From NCBI GenBank assembly GCA_015655215.1, contig JAATFL010000012.1:1-64000 (forward strand): a stretch of DNA of 64,000 bases. Direction: 5' to 3'. Source of the DNA: Coriobacteriia bacterium (GTDB lineage: Bacteria; Actinomycetota; Coriobacteriia; Coriobacteriales; RUG033). Made by a program: the position numbers and the translations under genes. The notes under the pieces are model-generated. The model saw only the letters and a list, made by a program, of their open reading frames with translations, did no database searches and was not told where the DNA came from. Of the stretch, positions 49,086 through 58,697 are shown in pieces. The first letter of the stretch is position 1, and each line of letters opens with the position of its first letter.

Positions 49086-52000
49086 ATGAGAACACACCCT
49101 GCAATCACACCGGTCATAGCCTGTGCCCTTTCGTTCCTCATAGCCTTCTCATCGTTGTCGGCGACGCTCTCCATGGCCTATGGCGACACGTCGGTTACGA
49201 ATACGCTGACTAAGAATACGACGACGAGCGTGGTGTCGACAACCGACGCAGCATCGACCAGTGCTTCAACAGATGGGAATGAGGCAGCAAACACCACCGT
49301 ATCGGATTCGGCAGACGAATCAGATGTTGCCATCGGTACTACCGCCACGGCCTCGACCGATACTGCAGTCAGCACATCGACAGCGGCGGTCTCGTTCGAG
49401 AGCCTTGCTGCTGCATCATCGGCATCGGTGTCCGATGGGACCTACACCATCTCATCGGCCCTCGATTCGGATAAGGTCCTCGATGTCGCCGGCAGGTCAA
49501 CAGCGGATTGTGCCAACGTGCAAGTCTACTCATCGAACAGCACCCGGGCACAACATTATGAGATCACCTCACTTTCCGACGGCTACTATCGGATTATCGT
49601 ACAGGGCTCTGGCAAGGCCCTTGACGTATGTGGCTCAGGAACCTCTGCGGGGACGAATGTCGACCAGTACACGGTGAACGACACGGCTGCGCAGGAGTGG
49701 TACTTCGAGGATGCAGGTGATGGCTATTACTATATCGTTTCCCGTTGCAACGGCCTCTATCTGGATGTAGCAGGTGCAGGGACCTCAAACGGCACCAACG
49801 TCGACGTCTACACGTCGAACCAGACCGCCGCGCAGAAGTTCTTACTCACCGATGTGACCTCAGCTTCCACATCGGTTTCGGCTGGTACCTATAGCATATC
49901 ATCGGCACTTGACTCGAACCTGGTGCTCGACGTCACCGGAGCATCGACGGCAAATGGTGCCAACATCCAAATCTACACATCGAATGACAGCGAGGCCCAG
50001 ACGTTCTCCCTTGCGGCAAGTGACGACGATGGTTACTACACGATCACGAACGAGAACTCGGGGCAACTACTTGATGTCGATGGTGCCGATCGCGCCGATG
50101 CGACGAATGTCGACCAGTATGCATCCAACGGGACGTGGGCGCAGGAGTGGTACTTCGAGGATGCAGGTGATGGCTATTACTATATCGTTTCCCGTTGCAA
50201 CGGCCTCTATCTGGATGTAGCAGGTGCAGGGACCTCAAACGGCACCAACGTCGACGTCTACACGGCGAACCAGACCGCCGCGCAGAAGTTCACGATCAAC
50301 CCTGCATCCGAAACGCTTGCCGATGGTACCTATACCATCGCATCCTCCATCGATACGAGTGCAGTGCTCGATGTGGCGAATGGTTCGGTACTGGATTCCG
50401 CGAATGTCCAGCTCTATACAAGCAATGGGTCCAACGCACAGAAGTACCGTACCGTCTATGACAGTTCGACGGGGTCCTATACGATATCGTCGGTCTCTTC
50501 GGCAAAGGTGCTTAATGTCGCCGGCTCGGGGATGACCAGCGGAACGAACGTCGACCAGTACACCTCCAATGGGGGCGATGCGCAGAAGTGGTATCTCGAG
50601 CCAACGGGTACCGCCGGTGAGTACTACGTGATATCGAAGTGCAACGGGCTCTATCTCGATGCCGTTTCCGGTCAAACGTCCGATGGGACCAATGTCGAGG
50701 TCTACACGGCAAATCAGAGCGATGCACAGAAATGGGCGTTCACCCAAACCGATCCTGCCCAGGTGCTCGATGACGGCATCTACTCCATTTACTGCAGTAC
50801 CGACACGGATATGTCGCTCGATGTCGCTGGAAGCTCGACGAGTGATTTGGCAAATATCCAGCTGTCCACCGCCAGTACGACCGACGAGGCACAGAAATTC
50901 ACCTTCGCCTACCAGGGAAACGGGTATTACACCATCGAAAACGTGAATTCGGGGAAGTTGCTCGATGTCGATGGTGCGGCGACGGCCAACGGAACGAATG
51001 TCGACCAATACATCGCCAATGGAAGCGACGCACAGCTGTGGCAGCTCGTCGACGAGGGTGACGGTACCTACATCGCCATCTCGAAATGCAATGGTCTGGC
51101 ACTCGATCTTGCTAGTGGCGGTACGGTTGATGGAACCAATGTGGACGTGTATGCGACAAACGGTTCGTCTGCGCAGACGTTCCTCATCAGACCCATGGCA
51201 CCAGGTAGCTATACGATCGTCTCCGCAGTCGATACGAGTGGCGATAAGGTCCTCGATATAGCCGGCGGGTCATCCGCTGATGGCGCGAACGTCCAGCTCT
51301 ATGATGCCAACGACTCGGATGCGCAGATGTTCACCCTCTCCTACGATGCGGATGGGTATGCGACGTTCGCCTCTCTGTGCTCATCGGGTAACGCGGTCCT
51401 CGACGTAGATGGCGGGTCATCCGCTGACGGCGCGAACGTTGACCAATACACCTCGAACAATACCGATGCCCAGAAGTGGAAGATCGAGTACGATGATGAT
51501 GGATACTACTATATCGTCTCGGCATGTGGTGACAAGCTCTGCCTCGACGTGGCCGGTGGGTCCTCGAGCAATGGTACCAACATCGATGTCTATACGGAGA
51601 ACGGAAGCGACGCACAGAGGTTCGAATTCGAGGACACGACCTACTACAGTACGGGAATCACGCTTGCCAAGGCCGTAGATGCGGAATTGGGAGCAAACAC
51701 CGACAGCAGTGGGGACTACACGTCCGATGCATCGTACATCCTCTCGTGCATCGATCCCGCCGTCATCCTTGCAACCAGCTACAAGCGTTACGAGTTTTTG
51801 AACATCGCATCCGGTTATTCCGGGATGACCGCCGGTGAGATCAACGCCTTCATCTCAAGCACCACCAAAGGAGCGAATGGTTCCCTTGCAGGTATGGGTG
51901 AGTACTTCGTCGAGGCCTCGAAGCTATATGGTGTCAACGAGGTGTACCTGGTCGCCCATGCCATCATCGAGACCGGGTGGGGTAGTTCGACGTTGGCTTC

Positions 52001-52352
52001 GGGCATCTACTCATCAAGCACCGGGCTCACCTATTACAACTTCTTCGGTATCGGTGCCTTCAACGACAGTGCAGTCACTTCGGGCACAGCGTATGCGGTG
52101 AAATACGGATGGTCATCCCCCGAGCTCGCGATACTAGGTGGGGCACAATGGATCGCAAACAATTATATCTATGGTACCTACAGCCAAAACACACTTTACA
52201 AGATGAAGTTCAACATCGTCTCGGGAACGGCAGTGCACCAATATGCCACGGGCATCACCTGGGCGGCAAACATCTCGGCGGTCATGGCCGAGTGCTATGA
52301 GTACGCTTCTTCGACCACTGCGACATACTGCATCCCCGAGTACTCTTCATAG
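49086..52352 (+). CDS. Secreted glucosaminidase with five ricin-type trefoils
   Basis: A 1088-residue secreted protein. A signal peptide (VIACALSFLIAFSSLSATLSMAYG) and a Ser/Thr/Ala linker (to about residue 115) precede fifteen QxW-type repeats (AQHY, AQEW, AQKF and so on), giving five beta-trefoils. The C-terminal 200 residues are a glucosaminidase domain: FVEASKLYGVNEVYLVAHAIIETGWGSS with the catalytic Glu, YYNFFGIGAF, and AILGGAQWIANNYI. It should cleave glycan strands (N-acetylglucosaminidase). The start follows GGAAGGA. Part of the repeat region is a near-exact 153-bp DNA duplication, a sign of recent repeat expansion. Confidence 0.9.
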   Translation: MRTHPAITPVIACALSFLIAFSSLSATLSMAYGDTSVTNTLTKNTTTSVVSTTDAASTSASTDGNEAANTTVSDSADESDVAIGTTATASTDTAVSTSTAAVSFESLAAASSASVSDGTYTISSALDSDKVLDVAGRSTADCANVQVYSSNSTRAQHYEITSLSDGYYRIIVQGSGKALDVCGSGTSAGTNVDQYTVNDTAAQEWYFEDAGDGYYYIVSRCNGLYLDVAGAGTSNGTNVDVYTSNQTAAQKFLLTDVTSASTSVSAGTYSISSALDSNLVLDVTGASTANGANIQIYTSNDSEAQTFSLAASDDDGYYTITNENSGQLLDVDGADRADATNVDQYASNGTWAQEWYFEDAGDGYYYIVSRCNGLYLDVAGAGTSNGTNVDVYTANQTAAQKFTINPASETLADGTYTIASSIDTSAVLDVANGSVLDSANVQLYTSNGSNAQKYRTVYDSSTGSYTISSVSSAKVLNVAGSGMTSGTNVDQYTSNGGDAQKWYLEPTGTAGEYYVISKCNGLYLDAVSGQTSDGTNVEVYTANQSDAQKWAFTQTDPAQVLDDGIYSIYCSTDTDMSLDVAGSSTSDLANIQLSTASTTDEAQKFTFAYQGNGYYTIENVNSGKLLDVDGAATANGTNVDQYIANGSDAQLWQLVDEGDGTYIAISKCNGLALDLASGGTVDGTNVDVYATNGSSAQTFLIRPMAPGSYTIVSAVDTSGDKVLDIAGGSSADGANVQLYDANDSDAQMFTLSYDADGYATFASLCSSGNAVLDVDGGSSADGANVDQYTSNNTDAQKWKIEYDDDGYYYIVSACGDKLCLDVAGGSSSNGTNIDVYTENGSDAQRFEFEDTTYYSTGITLAKAVDAELGANTDSSGDYTSDASYILSCIDPAVILATSYKRYEFLNIASGYSGMTAGEINAFISSTTKGANGSLAGMGEYFVEASKLYGVNEVYLVAHAIIETGWGSSTLASGIYSSSTGLTYYNFFGIGAFNDSAVTSGTAYAVKYGWSSPELAILGGAQWIANNYIYGTYSQNTLYKMKFNIVSGTAVHQYATGITWAANISAVMAECYEYASSTTATYCIPEYSS
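49689..50291 (+). repeat. 153-bp direct repeat inside the glucosaminidase gene
   Basis: Segments 49689-49841 and 50139-50291 are identical except at one position (49815 T, 50265 G) and are offset by exactly 450 bp, or 150 codons, one trefoil. They encode the second and fifth lectin repeats (QEWYFEDAGDGYYYI...). Confidence 0.9.
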
Positions 52353-52406
52353 GCGATCATCAAACCTACTCGGTGGATGAAGAATCAGAACAGGTTTGAT
52401 GATCGC
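52353..52406 (+). terminator. Hairpin after glucosaminidase gene
   Basis: GCGATCATCAAACCT (52353-52367) and AGGTTTGATGATCGC (52392-52406) form a perfect 15-bp stem directly after the stop codon, with a 24-nt loop. No T tract follows. Confidence 0.55.
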
Positions 52407-52496
52407 GAGGGGCCGGAGAAAGTCGGGAGATGGACCAGGGGTCCAACCGGGGTCCTAGACCAGGAGAAATCGACCCTGAGCGTGTGCACTCTCCAT

Positions 52497-52506
52497 GGGG
52501 GGGGGG
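52497..52506. repeat. G10 homopolymer in intergenic gap
   Basis: Ten consecutive G in the 170-bp gap between the glucosaminidase gene and the convergent glycosyltransferase gene. Such a tract can vary in length, but it is not inside a coding region or an identified promoter. The rest of the gap shows nothing. Confidence 0.6.
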
Positions 52507-52576
52507 CATGACAGGCCATCAGCAAGCTAGAATAGTCACTGAATAGGGGCAACGAGAATGTCGCAAAACAGATCAA

Positions 52577-54901
52577 TCAATGGGAGAGGGCATCTCGTAC
52601 CTTTCGGGGTAGCCAGGTAAGGACCCGGCCGACTTTCCATGTGGTCGACTGCTCAATATCCTGTATGCGAGAGGTCAATTCATTGCCATGAGCAGTGAGG
52701 ACATCATTCTCTGCAACAAGGTTCTGCATGCGTTGGTCGAAATGTATCTTCTCTCGCTGATCTTGTTGATATTTGAATGATTGGATAGTATGTGAAACTT
52801 CCCACACCGGCAGAGCGGCCTGCTGGGTGATCTTCATTTCAGTCAACTGCAATAACCCCATCAGAGCAGTCCACCGTTCATTGCGGGAGGTGGGACGGGG
52901 GATATCCACAACGCGTCTTCGATGTGTGGTACGTTCATCTGCCAATGCTGCCGTGAGTGTGTCGATGGCTGCTCGGATAGCCACTTGGGCACTGTCTGTT
53001 GCGAGAAGATTCGCGCATGGTGAAGGGATGGGGTGGAAAGGATAAAGGATACATACTGGCTTTTCACCCAGGCAGGCCATAAGTATCGGCATGAGCTTCT
53101 CGGCGTGTACCACTAACACTACATCAACTGCAGTGAGTTGCGGAAGATTATGGATCTCAATGGAGTCGATCGATTCGATGGAGGATTCTAAGTCCTCAGC
53201 TATAATGAAATTGCAGAGTTCTTGCTGAGTGGCTTCAGGGCCATTATAAAAGATATGGACAGTTGGAACTTTCCTTATGATATTTGAAAGAATATCAATT
53301 ACCTCGCCAGCCGGAACGTCTGTTCCATCGTCTATGCAGACGATGGAACAGGAGAATCTGGGTATTTCTGTAGATAAGCCTGTATTACTTGCAAGGAAAA
53401 CCGTTTGATTGTAGTCGTATAAGAAGCCGGCATCGGCTTTGGACCAAGCGAGCAGGGCATCAGGTAGACCATACATGCTTGGGGAAACGACTTGATTTTG
53501 GATGCTGAAATCAAAGTGCGTTGAAAGTAAATCTCTTGCTACGAACAAGCACGGTTTCTTCATCGATTTAAAGAGCATCAGATGGGAGAGAAAACAGTTG
53601 TCTGCCGGAGAAAGATAGATGATAGTGTCGATTCTGCGGGTTTGGATGAGATGCTCAAGTGCTGTTATATTCATCGAGATGTCTTCAGGTGTGGGGGTTT
53701 GCAAGAGAGGTAGTGAAACGACTTCAATATTCTGATCGGTATGCCGTGCGGGATGCGCAGGATCAGCACCATCTAGGATAATCGTTATCCGATAACCATT
53801 GCTCGTCAGGTTGGATATCCATACAGAGAGGGGCGAGCCACCTCTGAGTTCGGTGGAATCGTGAGTGAGGATTGCAACTTCCTCTATGGAACGGGGCGTG
53901 TTGATGGTAGAAAGGGAGTTCGAGGTACCGAGAAGTCGAACCACTTGCTCTGGTGAATGCCAAAACCGCTTTGCAAATTCTGAGATAAGGTCCCTGGCAT
54001 TCCAATAAATGAAAAGTATATCGTATGCAGCTGGGGCATCTTCTATCGGTAATGAGGTGAGGAGTAGGTTGACGCAGTCACCTACCATATTTGAGACGAT
54101 CACCTGATAAGCAGTTATATAATACCCCGAAAGGTTATTGCGCGTGATAAAAGATAAAATAGCCTTTGCTGTTTGTGACGAGTCGCAGTTTGATTCAAAG
54201 CCAGGTAAACTGACCGAGTCATGCCCTGACTGACCTGCTCCGTAATAGTAGTTGTAGTAGCTGTGATTAGGTAGACTTCTATATGACTGAGCATAATAGC
54301 TGATGATGAAGTAGCAATATGCATCGTCAAAACGCTGTCCGGTGTGGTCGGATGCTTCCTGGAAAGCTCGTTTCCCGACCTTGGTTGAGATTATCTTGTT
54401 CCAAAGGCTCCAGGCATAGAGTCTATCGATAAAGCAACCTGTAAAGACTTGCTCTCCTGTCAATTCGCCTTCATAGGGCGCAAGAGTGTTTTTGACATCA
54501 GCGAGGACGTGTTGAGGTATGGGGCTAACGGGAATGACAGTACATCCAAAGTGGAGAATATCCACAGGGTTCTCTTGCATCGATGCATATAGTTCAGAGC
54601 AGGCGTTCGATGTCAGCTCGTCATCGCTATCAACATACATGAGGTAATCGCCGGTAGCCGCGAGAGTTCCTGTCCTTCTCGCCTGGGCTCCATGGAGATT
54701 GCGTTCATGTGTGAGGACACGGAACCTGCTGTCAAGCTCACGGTAGTGCTGCAGGATCTGAGCTGATTCATCCGTGCTCGCGTCGTCGACGGCGATGATC
54801 TCGATGTCCTTTAAGGTCTGTGCACGTAGGCCGTCAAGGCATCGCCGCAGTGTCTTCTCGCCATTGTATACAGGCACTATGATTGAAATCTTAGCAGTCA
54901 T
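52577..54901 (-). CDS. GT2 glycosyltransferase, large multi-domain
   Basis: A 774-residue protein. Residues 1-230 are a GT-A domain with SIIVPVYNGEKTLRRCLDGL, IIAVDDASTDES and the metal motif YVDSDDE. Residues about 350-640 look like a second, GT-B-like domain (VAILTHDSTELRGGSPLSVWISNL, IETHN-like turns, KPVCILYPFHPIPSP), as in proteins coupling a GT2 to a GT4-type unit. The C-terminus (about 700-760) is a probable coiled coil (EKIHFDQRMQNLVAENDVL). Base composition is lower in GC than the upstream genes. The start follows GGAAGA. It probably adds sugars to a surface polysaccharide; donor and acceptor are unknown. Confidence 0.8.
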   Translation of the reverse strand: MTAKISIIVPVYNGEKTLRRCLDGLRAQTLKDIEIIAVDDASTDESAQILQHYRELDSRFRVLTHERNLHGAQARRTGTLAATGDYLMYVDSDDELTSNACSELYASMQENPVDILHFGCTVIPVSPIPQHVLADVKNTLAPYEGELTGEQVFTGCFIDRLYAWSLWNKIISTKVGKRAFQEASDHTGQRFDDAYCYFIISYYAQSYRSLPNHSYYNYYYGAGQSGHDSVSLPGFESNCDSSQTAKAILSFITRNNLSGYYITAYQVIVSNMVGDCVNLLLTSLPIEDAPAAYDILFIYWNARDLISEFAKRFWHSPEQVVRLLGTSNSLSTINTPRSIEEVAILTHDSTELRGGSPLSVWISNLTSNGYRITIILDGADPAHPARHTDQNIEVVSLPLLQTPTPEDISMNITALEHLIQTRRIDTIIYLSPADNCFLSHLMLFKSMKKPCLFVARDLLSTHFDFSIQNQVVSPSMYGLPDALLAWSKADAGFLYDYNQTVFLASNTGLSTEIPRFSCSIVCIDDGTDVPAGEVIDILSNIIRKVPTVHIFYNGPEATQQELCNFIIAEDLESSIESIDSIEIHNLPQLTAVDVVLVVHAEKLMPILMACLGEKPVCILYPFHPIPSPCANLLATDSAQVAIRAAIDTLTAALADERTTHRRRVVDIPRPTSRNERWTALMGLLQLTEMKITQQAALPVWEVSHTIQSFKYQQDQREKIHFDQRMQNLVAENDVLTAHGNELTSRIQDIEQSTTWKVGRVLTWLPRKVRDALSH

Positions 54902-55023
54902 TGTCTATCTTCCAAGTGTGTGAAAAACTATGAACACTTCCTGGTACACGACACTTCCTAGTTTACACCAAGGTTTGAAAAGCGAGGGGGAGTGGGAGGT
55001 GGATGCAAAATCTTACGATTTTC

Positions 55024-55740
55024 TCAATGTCGCAACCTAGCTCCATCCAGTTTCAGAATTCTAGGTCCATTAGCTTGGTTGATGAGGTCAAACTTACCTG
55101 CCACTCCATTGTATCCTGTGCTCCTATCATGTCTAGGCGCTTTTTGGCTGGTCCTTGGTCTGTACGTCCTGAGTAAGCGCAGTAGGGCACAAGGAACAAG
55201 AATATCGAATGTCTGCAGGAGCGCTACTGTATCTACACCATAAAAGCTAATTGTCCATGGGGCTGTATCCTTCGTGCATTCCGCAAAGAACACCACTCTG
55301 GATGTTAACAGGAATGCACCGAGGAGGGTGACAAATGAGAATACCCGATAGTGCCATATGGCACTATCGGGTATTCCCTAAATAGAGCGATGCCAAGAAC
55401 CGCAAATCCTGTGAGGGCCATGGCCGCAAGCGGATACCCTAGTATCTGATAAACTTTGACAACCGTGTTTGAAACGAGCAGATATGGATCCATCCTCCGC
55501 TGTCCGTGCATCATAAACCGTGAGAAACGTCGATTCCAATGGCATTGGAGATGGCTCGCTGTCTTTTAGGCAAGGGTGATGGGATGGGCCACTTGCCGGA
55601 GAAGCTTGCTCTTTGACAGGAACCGGTGCCGTTGGGTATTTCAACATGTACCGGGTCTCTAGATATTGTATCTCGGTACCATGACTCGGATTCCAGACAT
55701 ATCCTCCATCCAATAGTCCGAGCATACAGGTCTTGAGCAT
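55024..55740 (-). pseudogene. Frameshifted membrane-protein remnant
   Basis: Three overlapping minus-strand frames read like pieces of one protein. Frame one (55740 to about 55520) has LDGGYVWNPSHGTEIQYLETRYMLKYP. Frame two (55514 to about 55375) has MDPYLLVSNTVVKVYQILGYPLAAMALTGFAVLGIALF. Frame three (to 55024) has the hydrophobic FSFVTLLGAFLLTSRVVFF and TDILVP-like TFDILVPCALLRLLRTYR. No single frame is intact and no start with a Shine-Dalgarno is seen. It is probably a dead gene for a multi-helix envelope protein; the family is not recognised. The flanks 54902-55023 and 55741-55894 hold no other gene. Confidence 0.5.
55339..55376. repeat. 38-bp perfect palindrome
   Basis: GAATACCCGATAGTGCCAT and its exact reverse complement abut, giving 19-bp arms with no spacer. 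It lies inside the frameshifted remnant, where frames two and three meet. It could be a terminator hairpin or a footprint of a recombination event. Confidence 0.8.
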
Positions 55741-55894
55741 ACGAATACGATGACAGCGAATCTTGATTTCCTATTCCAGCATTTGGTTGGGATTCCTGCG
55801 GTAGTTAAGAGTCCCGTAAGCCTTCTGGGCAGGTCTATGATGTTATCCTATAGTTTATTATTCAGATGGGAATCTGACAAACATTGGAGTGCTC

Positions 55895-58306
55895 ATGCAG
55901 GTTAGAGTCAATGGAGCGTGCCGAGGCGACGGTTTGGGTTATGTCCGAATCATGCTCCATGATGTGGCTGCGGATAGTAAGTTAAAGGTTTCTGTTCAAT
56001 TGGACACCGGAGCTCCCGTTCCCTGCGAGCTATTCAGACTTGCCACTAGCGCAGGTTCTTCCACGGGATCCTATACCGTCGTGTTCCCGCTTCTCCATGT
56101 AAGTGCAGTGTTTCTCGATGTTAAGGAGATAGGGGCTGGCGGGAAGGTCTCCTCATCTGCGATCAAGAGAATATCGATGGCACTTCTGAAGTGGCAATCA
56201 AGATTCAACTATCGAGTGCATCCCAGTTTCTGTAAATCGATGAGGGACATCGAGAAGCGGGATGCTTACACTCAACCTAATCCCAAGCTCTTGGTCTTTG
56301 TCGAGAACAATGATAATTATCTCATCAAGGCCTCGAGTACGTTTCCTATCAAGACTTCCGGTGTCACTATCTCATTGATTGACAGCACGGGGGTCGGTTT
56401 GAAGGGTTTTGACTATCTTATTACAGGAACCCGCACGGTGACGGATGGGTGTTTTCCTTTTAAGGAAGTGAATTTCTCTTTCAGGGTTCCTAAGGACGGA
56501 AATGATTATTACCTTGTCATTACCGACAAGGATGACGAAGGGGCTCAGGGTATTTTCGTACTTGACCAGCAAGCTTCCGGTGTCTATGCGTCGCAAGCTA
56601 AAGATGTCTCATTTTCCGCTGATACCGATTCTGACTATGGTGCATGGCTCAGAGTCCACCAAGTCACCCTGAAGTCGCTTGATACTCAGGAAAAGATGGT
56701 TTTCTCGTACACTCCCTTGATTTCGCTCGTCGTTCCCCTGTTCAACACGCCTGTCACATGCTTGCGTGAACTGGTGGCTTCGGTTTTAAAGCAAAGCTAT
56801 CCTCATTGGGAACTCATATTGGTGAATGCGACTCCAAGTAATACCGATTTGATTGCCTGTATCAAGGCTTTTGCTGACAGACGTATCAAGGTTGTCCCCT
56901 TGGAGAAGAACTTGGGGATTGCCGGTAATACGGTTGAAGGTTGTAAGGTGGCATCGGGGGATTTCATCGGGTTTGTCGATCATGATGATACGGTTGAGCC
57001 GGATATGCTGTTCCAGTATGTCACCGCTATCAATGATGAACCCGCTGTAGATCTCTTGTATTGTGACGAGGATCATCTCGACGAGGATGGTCAGTACTTC
57101 AACCCCCATTTCAAACCTGATTTCAATATCGATCTCCTGCGTTCGTACAATTACATCACACATCTCCTTATGCTACGCAGGACGTTTCTTGAGGACATCG
57201 GATATCCTCGTTCCGAGTATGACGGGGCTCAGGATTATGATCTGGTGTTACGTGCATCGGAGCATACATCCCATATCGTCCATATCCCCCGTGTTCTCTA
57301 CCATTGGCGGGCAAGCGAGGGTTCTACAAGTACAAACAGTGCAAGCAAACCGTATGCCAATGAAACGGGTCGTCGTGCGCTGCAGGCGCACCTCGATCGG
57401 CTCCATCTGAAGGCGACAGCGGCTGATACTGAGCGTAGCTTCATCTATCGGGTCACCTACACGCTCGAAGAGGATTCGCTTATCTCGATCGTCATCCCCA
57501 ACAAGGATGAGTCTGAGATGCTCAAGGTCTGCATCGCATCGATTGAGGACAACTCCACCTATGATAACTATGAGATTGTGGTGGTTGAGAACAACAGTAC
57601 GGAGGATGAGACCTTCGCATGTTACGAGATGCTCCAGGCTCAGTATCAAAACGTGCATGTGGTGATGTGGGACAAGGAGTTCAACTTTTCAAAGATCATG
57701 AATTTCGGTGTCGACCAGGCAAAAGGTGAATATGTGTTGTTGCTCAACAACGATACGGAAGTCATCACCCCTAGTTTCCTGGAAGAGATGCTCGGGTATT
57801 GTCAACGAGAGGATGTTGGTATCGTCGGCGCCAAACTACTGTATCCTGATGGAAGCGTACAGCATGCCGGTGTAGGAGCAGGCATATGTGCAGGCGCCGG
57901 GCATCTCGCGAAGTTCCTCGATCGGGAGAATCCTGGATACTATCTTCGAGCTGCAGTCCCCCAGGACCTCAGCGCGGTAACGGCAGCTTGCATGATGACC
58001 AAGAAGGCGGTCTACGAGGAGGTTGGAGGCTTTTCGGAGGACTTCCCCGTTGCCTTCAACGATGTCGATTACTGTCTAAAGGTTCGGGACACGGGGAGAC
58101 TTGTCGTGATGGACCCCTATGCCGTGCTCTATCATTATGAATCGGTCTCGCGTGGTTTGGACGATGACAAGGTGTCTATCGATAAGCAAATCCGTTTTCA
58201 TAAAGAAGTCGCTCTACTTAACTATCGTTGGGCTAAGTACTTTGTCGTCGGAGACCCCTACCTCAGCCCCAACTTCAACCGAGGGACGCTTAACTACACG
58301 TTGTGA
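55895..58306 (+). CDS. Tandem GT2 glycosyltransferase (two GT-A domains)
   Basis: An 803-residue protein. Residues 1-260 form an N-terminal region without clear motifs, perhaps a beta-rich domain. Residues about 270-520 form the first GT-A domain (LISLVVPLFNTPVTCLREL, FIGFVDHDDTVEPDM, DYDLVLRASEHT). Residues about 530-770 form the second (LISIVIPNKDESEML, VVVENNSTEDE, YVLLLNNDTEVI, VGIVGAKLLYPDGSVQHAGVG, FNDVDYCLKVRD), typical of rhamnosyltransferases of O-antigen/rhamnan clusters. ATG 55895 follows GGAG; GTG 55889 is an alternative. A partial, deleted copy of its 3' end lies at 60501-60806. GC is lower than in the first half of the window. Confidence 0.85.
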   Translation: MQVRVNGACRGDGLGYVRIMLHDVAADSKLKVSVQLDTGAPVPCELFRLATSAGSSTGSYTVVFPLLHVSAVFLDVKEIGAGGKVSSSAIKRISMALLKWQSRFNYRVHPSFCKSMRDIEKRDAYTQPNPKLLVFVENNDNYLIKASSTFPIKTSGVTISLIDSTGVGLKGFDYLITGTRTVTDGCFPFKEVNFSFRVPKDGNDYYLVITDKDDEGAQGIFVLDQQASGVYASQAKDVSFSADTDSDYGAWLRVHQVTLKSLDTQEKMVFSYTPLISLVVPLFNTPVTCLRELVASVLKQSYPHWELILVNATPSNTDLIACIKAFADRRIKVVPLEKNLGIAGNTVEGCKVASGDFIGFVDHDDTVEPDMLFQYVTAINDEPAVDLLYCDEDHLDEDGQYFNPHFKPDFNIDLLRSYNYITHLLMLRRTFLEDIGYPRSEYDGAQDYDLVLRASEHTSHIVHIPRVLYHWRASEGSTSTNSASKPYANETGRRALQAHLDRLHLKATAADTERSFIYRVTYTLEEDSLISIVIPNKDESEMLKVCIASIEDNSTYDNYEIVVVENNSTEDETFACYEMLQAQYQNVHVVMWDKEFNFSKIMNFGVDQAKGEYVLLLNNDTEVITPSFLEEMLGYCQREDVGIVGAKLLYPDGSVQHAGVGAGICAGAGHLAKFLDRENPGYYLRAAVPQDLSAVTAACMMTKKAVYEEVGGFSEDFPVAFNDVDYCLKVRDTGRLVVMDPYAVLYHYESVSRGLDDDKVSIDKQIRFHKEVALLNYRWAKYFVVGDPYLSPNFNRGTLNYTL

Positions 58307-58328
58307 TCCAGGGTGGTAACCACCTGTT

Positions 58329-58391
58329 CTACGGTTTCAGAATATCCTTAATCGTACGAAGGGGCTTCGTGATCCGAAAGCTGGTCGAATT
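58329..58391 (-). pseudogene. 3'-end fragment of RgpF-like gene
   Basis: These 63 bp match the last codons of the intact RgpF-like gene (equivalent to 60829-60891), encoding [16 protein letters not shown] on the minus strand. Upstream, the match breaks off at GGTCGAATT and the sequence changes to a promoter-leader-like stretch. It is the left remnant left by the duplication. Confidence 0.8.
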
Positions 58392-58423
58392 GGACATGTG
58401 GACCGGTTTGTAATGATTGCCCA

Positions 58424-58448
58424 TTTGCAGGGTGATTGAGATACCGTT
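58424..58448 (+). repeat. Leader segment shared with rfbA upstream region
   Basis: 25 bp (TTTGCAGGGTGATTGAGATACCGTT) match 62769-62793 upstream of rfbA at 23 positions. In both places the match is followed, about 80-95 bp on, by a TGGTATGAT extended -10 box, so both transcription units appear to use related control regions. Confidence 0.6.
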
Positions 58449-58493
58449 TCAGTGGGTGCGGGAGTGCGGGCATTCCACTGCAATAGATTATGC

Positions 58494-58633
58494 CGTCATC
58501 TCGCTCCACGATCTAGTTGAACACGCATGGTATGATATCATCGTTCAGTCCTTTCTTGTCCCTGTGGTTTCGACGCCATCAGGATATAAGAGAGGACTGA
58601 CACTATCCATCAACTTACCAGGTTAGCAGAACC
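58494..58633 (+). repeat. Left arm of about 140-bp inverted repeat
   Basis: This segment is repeated in inverted orientation at 60310-60451 with roughly four fifths identity. Shared stretches include GCTCCACGATCT, GTTGAACACGCATGGTATG, TTTCTTGTCCCT and GGTTTCGAC. The two arms enclose the DUF2142 gene. The arm contains a TGGTATGAT extended -10 (58528-58536) facing the gene. The rest of 58307-58697 has no credible ORF. Confidence 0.85.
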
Positions 58634-58697
58634 AATAATAATATCAAAGCAAACTTCACGGGGAAGTGGATAGGCTTTAGCAGGGGAGATACTGCGA

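Noticed and set aside
49086-52352. Possible CRISPR-like or satellite repeat array
   Set aside because: The periodicity is in protein (QxW lectin repeats) with diverged DNA; there are no short identical repeats with unique spacers.
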